Below are positions 1 through 64,000 of a stretch of DNA of 64,000 bases, in pieces (position 1 is the stretch's first letter; each line of letters starts with the position of its first letter). Under the pieces are notes generated by a model. That model was given only the letters and a program-made list of their open reading frames with translations, ran no database searches and was not told the origin of the DNA. The stretch is from Mastigias papua. Lineage: Eukaryota; Cnidaria; Scyphozoa; Rhizostomeae; Mastigiidae. The stretch lies in the NCBI GenBank assembly GCA_964019165.1, contig OZ025271.1, positions 15,904,459 through 15,968,458 of the forward strand, given 5' to 3'. Made by a program: the position numbers and the translations under genes.

Positions 1-440
1 CATTATTCTTCAGAATCATAAGACAACCTATTGTTCAAATCCTGAATGTGACAAAACATATTCAGATCATAATTTTTGGATCATTGGGCATACAAGATCA
101 TCCTGTCATTTAAATGTTTTGGAATCAGTTTACATAAAGACTCAGAACCCAATCTTGTGTACAAAAGAAGTTCATTTTCTCACTTGGACTCTTCATATAA
201 ACAATGTTGAATATGTGCAAAGTGGCCAATCATATGGCTAACTGGACACATTATTCATCATGTCACATGCACCTGCATCTGGCTATATAGTATGGTCTAC
301 CTTTTGGTCATTATCTGATTTTTCACACACTGATGTGTGTCGGAAGAAAATGCTTTCAATATTTATAAAAAATTTTTCAGCTTTTTTGTGTTATATGGTA
401 AAAGAACTGAAACAAGCACTAACATACACACAATAAGCTA
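1..440 (+). mobile_element. Penelope-like retroelement (PLE), 3' end, copy 1
   Basis: The reading frame near bases 41-242 gives the C-terminal tail of a PLE polyprotein: a Cys/His stretch (NPEC), then RSSCHLNVLESVYIKTQNP, and a stop near 241. The same tail occurs at 10617-11090. The following 200 bases match the 3' non-coding part of the copies at 11100-11260 and 59385-59540 (minus). Only the end of the element lies in the window. The copy probably sits in an intron of the HINT gene. Family assignment rests on copy 2, where the GIY-YIG domain is visible. Confidence 0.75.
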
Positions 441-830
441 AGCCCTAAACAACACTTGTCAAATCAGAACACAATGCTCCTTCATGGAGACCAACATATT
501 GCCTGGAAAGGGTGATACTGACACTACATGGGAGTTTACTAACACAAGAGGACTTAAGGCAAACATCTGATTTTAACACACAACATTAAAAGTAAATTAG
601 CACTGCAATACTTACAGTACACCTCTATGTTACACAGAGCATTTGTATCTTTGAATTGAGGTGGATGGGGAACACATCTTTTGATGTCACATCTTGCAGA
701 AATATATTGTATTCTTAATAGAGAGAAAGATAGAAGTCATAAAGAAAATAATTCTGTATGTATAATTCTGTTTTCCTGATGAGAATGCCTTTCCATAATT
801 GTTATAAATCATTCTTTTTCCATTCCACAG
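441..830. other. non-coding, probably HINT intron
   Basis: AT-rich sequence with no recognised exon or repeat. It ends in a pyrimidine-rich stretch and a CAG acceptor at 828-830. Confidence 0.5.
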
Positions 831-2979
<2,149 letters not shown>

Positions 2980-4818
2980 AGCCCATCATCTTATCAGACA
3001 GTTCACACATAGCAGAAGACAGAATCACATTTATTGCTTATAGTAGTGTACCACAATCACACTTCCTTGTTTTTCTCTTGTTTTCTTTATGAAAGGCTTT
3101 TACTTCTATTGCGATCAAGGACAGCTGTCTGCAAGAAGGTGATTAGAGGTATACTTTGGCTCTTTGTGGTTGTTTTAGTTTTTTTCCTTGCTCAGACCTA
3201 ACTTTTGATATGTTGTGATTGTGGTTAAATACGTTAGTAGAAGTAAACTTGACAGTGGACAACTTGATTGTTATGCAATAGTTGTAATAATCACTATCAT
3301 TTGCATCATCAGCATTATCATATTTTTGAATCCCCATGATAATATTAAATGTTTTAAGTATGCAATCATATACCTTTGTTCGGAGGTCTGATCCGTAGAA
3401 ACAAAGGAGAAGCTTCTAGTTTCTGTCGTTATAGCTCAGCGAAAATCAATAATTAACTCGCATACAAATCTGCTATAGCATTGTAAATTTTGCTTGTAGT
3501 AAAACAACAGTCTAAAGTCCAACTAGCTTATTTTCAAACACTTATGTCTTATGTCTAAAACATGTCTCAAGAGAGTTTCTTTATCACAAAAGTCCAAATC
3601 ATGTCTCAAGGGAAAATTTCTTTCTCGTCGTTATCTAGGCCATGTCTCTTGTGGGAGTTTGAGGTGCTTGTCTACTGCATGTTTTTAGATAGCCTCTTTT
3701 CAGTGTTCATAACCTTACTAATAGATATCATCAGCATCATCATCACAATCACGATTATCATGACTGCAACTTTTGTAGTCATTTTATTTCTTAACAATAA
3801 GTATTGAAGGACATCTTAGATTTTTACATTGTAAATTGTTGGATTACTTTTCGTTCTTTTTAATTTTCAGACAGGGCCCTTATTGATAACAATACTCATA
3901 GTACTGACGAGGTTACCCTGTATAAATATTGCTCTTATTATTATTATTTTATCATTATCATTATTACTATTATCATCACGACAATACGAACAATGGTTTA
4001 AGTCTCAGACTTTGGCATGGTTATTTGTTTGTAAAAGCAACCTCTATTCAACAGTCACCTCTCTACAATGGACAACGGACAGTTTTGTTGGCCCGGAAAA
4101 ATCTTTTACTTAGAGAAAAACCTCGTCATAGCAGACAGGAGCCGTTTTATTTAAAGTGGCTCGGTGAAGTATGGAGGTTCCACTGAAGTCTGTTCTTTTA
4201 GCTGTTTTTCTTGAGTAGGGAGCTGTATCAAAATGAGTGTACTGGCAGGTTTACACCGTAATCACTGCACAGCCGCGGTCGTTATGGCAACATTTACCGA
4301 GAAGCCAAAGCACAACCGTCGGGTCTGTGAAATGTGGGGATGTCACACCTACCACACCCATTTCATCGACACACCCCTATGTGCAAGACCCACAATTTGC
4401 CAACAATTGGGAGTCACTCCCGTGCTCGGAGAATGTCTGTTTAACATTTTAAATATCCAGTTGTTGCAACGACGCGACGTCACGAACTCTCTGCTCCTCC
4501 GCAGCCAGATTTACTTCTTTATAGTGCGTGGAGGACATCCTCCCCACGCCACTTTGGCTATGGTCACATTACTCTGTTGTCATTTTGATCCGTTTTTGCT
4601 CCATAAAATGGAGCTGTTCTCAAGAACGCATCAGTTTGACGACTTCTTTTAAATTGTTCCATTTTGATTTAGCTCCGTTTTTGAGATGGACTAATGTGAA
4701 GGCAGACACGGAGCTAAACAGATGCGTTTTTGTTCAAAAACGGAATAGTGTGAACGGAACTTTTCACTGCTTCCATTACTGGATTCCTCCAATTCGCAGT
4801 ACAGCCTGAGGTACGGGC
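2980..4818. other. intergenic / HINT 3' UTR, no gene recognised
   Basis: Follows the HINT stop. It holds short ATC/ATT-rich patches (3720-3770 and 3930-3990) and several open frames of 60-140 codons with no recognisable protein features. I see no further gene. Confidence 0.5.
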
Positions 4819-4826
4819 TGCAGCCC

Positions 4827-4992
4827 CAGTGGCGGTTTTAGGGGGGCCAGGGTGGCCCAGGCCCCGCGCTTTTGGTAATCCAGAATGGGCCCCGCGTCTA
4901 AGAAATAATTGAAGAGAAACCCCAGACACTTTCAAATAGGGGTCCCCCAGATGACTTCGGCCCCGGGCCCGCGATCCCTAAAACCCCCACTG
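4827..4992. mobile_element. hAT-type MITE with perfect 8-bp target duplication
   Basis: The 166-bp element begins CAGTGGCGGTTTTAGGG and ends with the complement of CAGTGGGGGTTTTAGGG. It is flanked on both sides by the same eight bases TGCAGCCC (4819-4826 and 4993-5000). Short CAG...CTG-type termini plus an 8-bp target site duplication are diagnostic of hAT transposons. It is non-coding and would need a transposase in trans. Confidence 0.85.
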
Positions 4993-5000
4993 TGCAGCCC

Positions 5001-5519
5001 CCTACCGTGGTATTAAAGGGCTTTGCTGACATAATGTTGTATCTAGGAGGTGTGATGCCCCCCACACCCTACTGTAAGAATGGATCTGGCCATGTGATAT
5101 CTTCAACGTTGCGCGTGCAATTTCGTGGTGAAGATGGTTTCGGCAATGAATTGGTTTCTTATATCCGGAAGTAGCTGCATATTGTGCTGTTTGCCAATTT
5201 TGATTCATTAAACATTACGTCATTGTGGAGGAGACTGACAAAGGAGCATCAAATCTCTGCTCTGAAGCTCTATTCCCAGCTGAATAATACGGAAGTAGGG
5301 CTACGGCTAGCAGAGAATAAATACGGGGGGCTGATTTCGTCTAGGAGGGTCAACCTGAGTGCAAATGTACACGCTATTTCTTTTAGTACAAATCCTGGCT
5401 CAAGGCCTTGTAGTAAACGTTTTGTTAATGTTTGGCCACATTTAAGTCCCAAAAGGTTCCTAAAAGTTTCTTAACGAACGAAAACAAAACGTAACAAACA
5501 TTGTCTTTTGTAGCGCCCA
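5001..5519. other. intergenic, nothing recognised
   Basis: Overlapping short open frames on both strands, none with recognisable domains or splice context. No repeat identified except a weak resemblance to the TTTCTTA-rich elements near 5450. Confidence 0.4.
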
Positions 5520-5830
5520 TAAGGCTTTTTGGCTTACAGGCATATAGACATACTGTAGTGGACACTTTTAAATTTGGGGAGGAAAAGTGTGTTGCCGAAA
5601 CTGTGAGAGATGGCACAGAAATATGTAGAGTTTCTTAACTCTTTTGTTGTGGTTGTACAAGTCTTTTAAAGTTTAGGCCTTCTAGTGGTGGGTTATAAAC
5701 CTTAAACTGGCATATACACTTTGCTGTAATGGAAAGTGTTTAAATCCGCGAAGGAAAGAAGGGTTTTCTGTAACTGTGAAGGACGGCACAGAAATTTCTA
5801 AAGTTTCTTAACTCTTCTGGTAGTTCAAGG
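5520..5830. repeat. imperfect tandem duplication, about 155 bp x 2
   Basis: Two diverged copies (about 5520-5660 and 5675-5830) share GGCATATAGACATACT/GGCATATACACTTTGC, then GGCACAGAAAT and AGTTTCTTAACTCTT. They are embedded in sequence resembling the TTTCTTATAA-type TIR elements. Confidence 0.55.
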
Positions 5831-5898
5831 AGTTTCTTAAATTGTATTATGTCTAGTACTAAGTTTCTTATAAATCAGTTCCTTAGTAAAAAGTCATA

Positions 5899-6095
5899 TA
5901 CCGTAAATCCTCGCATTAGCCCCTCCCTCGAATAAGCCCCCACCCTAGGTGATGATGAAGACTGTAATAAAGACGGGCTTTTTTCCACAGTCTATCGTTT
6001 CCGGCATCTGTCTGCACCCTAATTAATGCAGCCAAAATCCGGGGGATACAACAGACGAGCTATCTATCCGTTTTACGATTGTGGGGCTTAAACAC
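5899..6095. mobile_element. TA-flanked MITE (AAGCCCCC family), truncated copy
   Basis: Starts TACCGTAAATCCTCGCATTA followed by GAATAAGCCCCC and a GATGATGAAGACT block shared with the copy at 7441-7750. The right terminus is missing. Confidence 0.6.
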
Positions 6096-6101
6096 TTTGT
6101 G

Positions 6102-6581
6102 TACCGTAAATTCTCTTTTTAGCCCCCCTCTCAATTAAGCCCCCCTCTCCAATAAGCCCCCCCTTTCTTGACTAGGAAATTTATTAAGCCCCCCCTTGTA
6201 AAATATTGAATAGTACCAAGTGTAACTAAGCTTCATAGGAGTAAGCATACTAAGCGTGATCACGTTCAGTAAACAATAGTTCCCAACCTTTAAAGAATCA
6301 AAGTGATTCATTGACTTTCTGCAGATAAAAACGTTCTATATCAACGTGCTACCACATAATCTTTGAATTTTGTTTGCTCTGCTGGTAACTTATGATGTAT
6401 AAACTAATCAATTTGAATATTTTTCTCTATTTTCAAGCAGCAAATATGCAATATACTATTAAACTTTTCAAAAAATTTATTTAGCCCCCCTCTCTTATAA
6501 GCCCCCCTCTCCAATAAGCCCTCCCTCTAGAGCGCTTGATATCAATAAGCCCCCGGGGGGCTTAATAGAGAATTTACGGTA
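6102..6581. mobile_element. TA-flanked MITE (AAGCCCCC family), full copy
   Basis: Terminal inverted repeats CCGTAAATTCTCTTTTTAGC and, at the right end, its complement ending AGAGAATTTACGG, each bordered by TA. Internal clusters of AATAAGCCCCCC lie next to both ends. The two-base TA borders suggest a Tc1/mariner- or PIF-like target site; that is inference. Non-coding. Confidence 0.75.
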
Positions 6582-7440
6582 TCTTCATGATGTTGATGAT
6601 CTACGCTTCATCATGAACGTATTGATAAAACATTCTTTGTGGTGCCATAAATAAAACTATACTTTTGAAAATGATCCAAGACAGTAGCGGCGTTTGGAGG
6701 GACCAGAGGACAACTGACGGGGGGCTAGACAGATAGAGTTTGTTTGTAAATAGTAGTAGCTAATAGTAGGTGAAAATTTGTTAGGGACCGGTCATTTATT
6801 CTTCCAGGGGAGGAGGTTGAAGACATCAAGGAGGGGGGGGGACAAGATTCTGCACACTCAGAGTAAGGGGGGATGAAAAATAATTAGCATTTTAAAAGAC
6901 GAAGTATGGAGTCTCTTCTTAAATCCTGGTGGGGGCCAAAATCTGTACATAGATCTGAGAGGTAGAGCAAAAATTCCATCAAATATATGAAAATGTCTTC
7001 CGCTCCCTCCCTACAAGTAATTAATGACTTGTCCCTTACCCGTTTAATAATATGTAAAAATGAACTGCCCCCTTAGGTAGATCAGCGAGGGGTGACGTCA
7101 GCTACCACAGATTTCGGCACTTCGTTGGGCCATGCCCTTCTGAGCACCACACCCATTTGGCGGTAACGCCCTTGATTTCAATGGTATGCAATAAAACTGC
7201 AGTTCGCTAGATATATCCCGACCCCTTACTAGGTTGGAACTTTTCGCCTCGACTTTGGAAGATATGAAAATCTTCCCTGGGCAGATAGGGGCATATGACT
7301 TACCCGCAGTCCCCCCGTGTCGTCACTACTGTTGCTGATAGTCGGCGGATTTGTTCTGCAATCATCAGCATCGCAATAATTTACAAAAGTATAACGCTGA
7401 TCGAAAATGTCCCATAAGATTTCTCAATTGATAGCTCCAA
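6582..7440. other. intergenic, nothing recognised
   Basis: Contains a G-rich patch at 6815-6845 but no recognised gene, RNA or repeat. Confidence 0.4.
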
Positions 7441-7750
7441 TACCGTAAATCCTCGAATTAGCCCCCCCCTCGAATAAGCCCCCCTCGAATAAGCCCCCAT
7501 GTTAGAACTTCAATTTGTTAATAAGCCCCCTCGAATAAGCCCCCACTCCAAACGATGATGAAGACTTCGATAAAGACTAATGCTTAAATTTAGACTGTTC
7601 CTGTAGTAGTACGGAGAAAAGGAGCTTTGACAATGAGCTTTTTATACGACATTTGTCAAATAATTCTATAAGCCCCCCTCAAATAAGCCCCCACCAGAAA
7701 GCATAAAAAATTAATAAGCCCCCTGGGGGCTAATTCGAGGTTTTACGGTA
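7441..7750. mobile_element. TA-flanked MITE (AAGCCCCC family), full copy
   Basis: Begins TACCGTAAATCCTCGAATTA and ends with the inverted form GCTAATTCGAGG...TTACGGTA. Shares the inner GATGATGAAGACT block with the copy at 5899. A second subfamily by its terminal sequence (CCTCGAATTAGCC instead of TTCTCTTTTTAGCC). Confidence 0.75.
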
Positions 7751-8368
7751 CACTTTTCTTATAAGAACTAGTTTATAGGACAGTTGTGCTCCACTACTCA
7801 AGTGAAGTTTGAACCTTGCATTATTCGTAAATTATTCTTAGAATTCAAGGACTTAGAGCCCTAATACTCTTGCAGACTACATTCTTGTACAAAAAGTGTA
7901 TCTACTGGATTGTTGAAACCTAGGAAAGCATATAAGGGCATCCACATTCAAAAGTGTAAGTTTTTGGCAGCCCCGCCATCTAATTTGGCGTGATAGTAGT
8001 TGCATTCAAATGAACCAAATGCAAGAAAATCTCTACTTGTTCACGTGGACGTAAGTATACACAACCTCTTTTGTATTATCCGGCATTAATTAACATAAAT
8101 TAACCGCAATCTATAATTATCTCCGGGCAGAAAGTCAAGGTCTGGTCTTCACGATAGCAACAGATGAGGGCTGCTTCGTTGTCACTGCTGGAGTATCCAA
8201 GTCATGGGGCATGCTCGTTCGGACACTACCCCCGGCTGTAAGATTCATTGATAAATGAACTTCCCTATGCTGCAACAGTTCCTAACCGCGTGGAGCTCAC
8301 CTGGAAGCCGCTGGTAGAGATTTTGTAGTTTGATACACTCACAGTATACGTAAACTGATTTATTACAG
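7751..8368. other. upstream region of the aminopeptidase gene
   Basis: No coding sequence seen. 7755-7910 resembles the left part of the long repeats at 35.5 and 47.3 kb. A TTATTACAG acceptor at 8361-8368 suggests the first coding exon is spliced to an upstream non-coding exon, which I could not locate. Confidence 0.4.
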
Positions 8369-8396
8369 GGAGTGAACCACATTTCAGCCATTACCA

Positions 8397-62520
<54,124 letters not shown>

Positions 62521-62552
62521 GTAAGTGTGAATGTTTTCTCATATGGCTCTTT

Positions 62553-62584
62553 CAATTCAATTCAATTCAATTCAATTCAATTCA
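62553..62584. repeat. (TTCAA)n repeat
   Basis: Six or so perfect five-base units in the intron after exon 18. Confidence 0.9.
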
Positions 62585-63149
62585 TGTTAAATACTGAATT
62601 GGTTCCTATATTAGTATGGCCTTGCCACACTTTTGGTTTCTAGAAAACGAGAATGTATCCTAGGAAATTTGAGAGCGTAGTCAATTGTCGATGAAGTTTT
62701 TTGTCCTACTCGCTCACTAATTCTTATGGCATCTTTCTGTGACTCTTCATGGTATACCAGAAAGAGCGTGACATTACATGGAAGGAAGGTAGAAACCTGC
62801 AATTTTGCAGAGTCACAGGGCGTGCCACCCAAGCACGTCGCGAAAACCCTATGGTTGGGTGTGTGTAGCCTTCCATTCTTCGAGGAGTACCAGATTTTAA
62901 CGATGTAATCACCTAATTTTACCCTAATCTTCCCACACACACAAAAGTTAGGGATGTGAAACCCCACACCACCCCACGGTCGCTATATCCCTGGTGTTAC
63001 CCATAAATACATGTAGTGTGCACCTAAAGTTTACTAGAGCAATGCATGGTCTTGGAATTTTTCCTTGAAATAGGCACTGCGCTGAGAAAATAGGGAGCCA
63101 TTAGAATTGAAGCCGCGAAAAAACACTGAGTCTGAGTTTAGTTATGCAA

Positions 63150-63384
63150 TCTTTGATTGTATAGTTTGACTGAAGAGCTGTTTTCTGTTTTCTTATTTAA
63201 GTTTTAACTTGTCCTATTTATGTATTCAAATTTTTCTGAATTTATCGTTAGAGCGTAATTGTAATTAGGTTTTTAGGATTTTTTAATCGTATTTTTGTAT
63301 TTAAACGGAGGGCCCCTTGAAAACCAGCTACGGCTGAAGGGATACCTTCCCTAAACATTTTAATAATAATAATAATAATGAAAA
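63150..63384 (+). mobile_element. LINE 3' end with (AAT)n tail
   Basis: GAGGGCCCCTTGAAAACCAG CTACGGCTGAAGGGA, which can form a stem, is followed by TTTTAATAATAATAATAATA. Complementary-orientation copies lie at 52437 and 53676. Confidence 0.55.
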
Positions 63385-63389
63385 CTCTA

Positions 63390-64000
63390 AATAATAATTT
63401 TTTTTTTTTAAACTTCATCACATATATTTAAATCTACAAATACAAATCTCACTAACAGGTAATCTGTATTTGGCTGGCTTAAAATGCTACAATAATAGGT
63501 AATAGAAAAAAAAATGAATTGGAAAATTGGAAAAACAAACAAACAAAGAAAAACAAAAAAAAAAAAAAAAAACAACGAAAATTTAATAGGTAAGGAGGTC
63601 CGGATCACACCATGGTTTGTTTCTCATGCAAAAGATGTAGTATGTTGTGCGTATGACTATGGTTGACAACTTAGAAATGATAAAGTTGAGATGGTGAGTG
63701 TCGATACCACTGTCATTACACATTTTAAGAAACGAATTTGATGAAGTACCAAATATCCCAAGGCAGCTAATGCAGAGGTTTACGAATTTTATTTCCTTAT
63801 AATCAGTGGCAAGATCAGATAGAAGGGGACGATATTTGAGTTCTTTTCGATGAGCATTATTGTTTAAATTAGTTTCGAAGCCCACAGTTAATTCTATGAT
63901 GTACAGGATATTGTCAGCTGTTGACAGAAGAATGTCAGGGCGAAGACTATTGCCAGTAACGATGCAGGGAGAAAGGTAGCCAGGGAGGTCGACATATAGT
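63390..64000 (-). mobile_element. LINE with restriction-like endonuclease domain, 3' end (continues past window)
   Basis: From the window edge to 63583 the minus frame reads without stop: SLRPDILLSTADNILYIIEL, then FETNLNNNAHRKELKY, FVNLCISCLGIFG, and IRTTYYIFCMRNKPW, ending DLLTY. The pattern PD, 13 residues, E fits the catalytic core of the restriction-like endonuclease found C-terminal to the reverse transcriptase in R2/NeSL-type retrotransposons. The 3' UTR ends in an A-rich tract (T-run at about 63400-63409 on the + strand). The copy looks intact where visible. Assignment to a named clade needs the RT domain, which lies outside the window. Confidence 0.65.

Noticed and set aside
4233..4809. 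Two overlapping frames of 139 and 93 codons upstream of the hAT MITE
   Set aside because: No domain, no codon pattern or splice context to support coding; frames overlap each other.
62591..62700. Next aminopeptidase exon after a TATATTAG acceptor
   Set aside because: The in-phase translation meets a stop after about 15 codons and does not match the M1 C-terminus.

Overview
This is animal (metazoan) nuclear DNA: split genes with GT-AG introns, AT-rich introns full of simple repeats, and many decayed transposons. The mix of Penelope-like elements, CR1-like LINEs, a LINE with a restriction-enzyme-like endonuclease, hAT and TA-flanked MITEs and tRNA-derived SINEs suggests a marine invertebrate. 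An anthozoan cnidarian (coral or anemone) is my best guess, but no marker in the window proves it.

Three protein-coding genes are supported. (1) Bases 831-2979, + strand: the last three coding exons of a HINT-type histidine-triad nucleotide hydrolase; its first exon or exons lie left of the window. (2) Bases 8397-62520, + strand: 18 coding exons, with matching phases throughout, of a membrane-anchored M1 (aminopeptidase N-like) zinc metallopeptidase. The zinc site is intact (HECVH, 18 residues, E) but the usual GAMEN substrate motif reads GATEH. At least 914 residues are encoded and the gene runs off the right end. (3) Bases 24571-32319, - strand: five exons with matching phases encoding at least 1,259 residues of an unrecognised, charged, largely disordered or coiled-coil protein. 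It lies wholly inside the 35.9-kb intron 11 of the aminopeptidase gene, on the opposite strand. Its first exon was not found.

Layout: 1-440 Penelope-like element (PLE) 3' end; 831-2979 HINT; 3-8.3 kb intergenic with MITEs; 8.4-22 kb aminopeptidase N-terminal and catalytic exons, with introns holding a CCATA satellite, a second PLE 3' end, a foldback element, ATC-rich and CCTT-rich tracts, a SINE and a LINE remnant; 22-57.8 kb the giant intron with the nested gene, MITEs, SINEs, LINE ends, four-base and dinucleotide repeats and a 1-kb higher-order satellite; 57.8-62.5 kb the aminopeptidase C-terminal exons; 62.5-64 kb LINE 3' ends.

The three genes have no evident functional link; they are neighbours, and one is a host-intron nesting. 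The points most worth follow-up are the nested unknown gene, the altered GAMEN motif, a covarying hairpin in the PLE tails, the higher-order satellite and several clear nested-insertion events. All identities come from reading translations and motifs by eye; no search was run.
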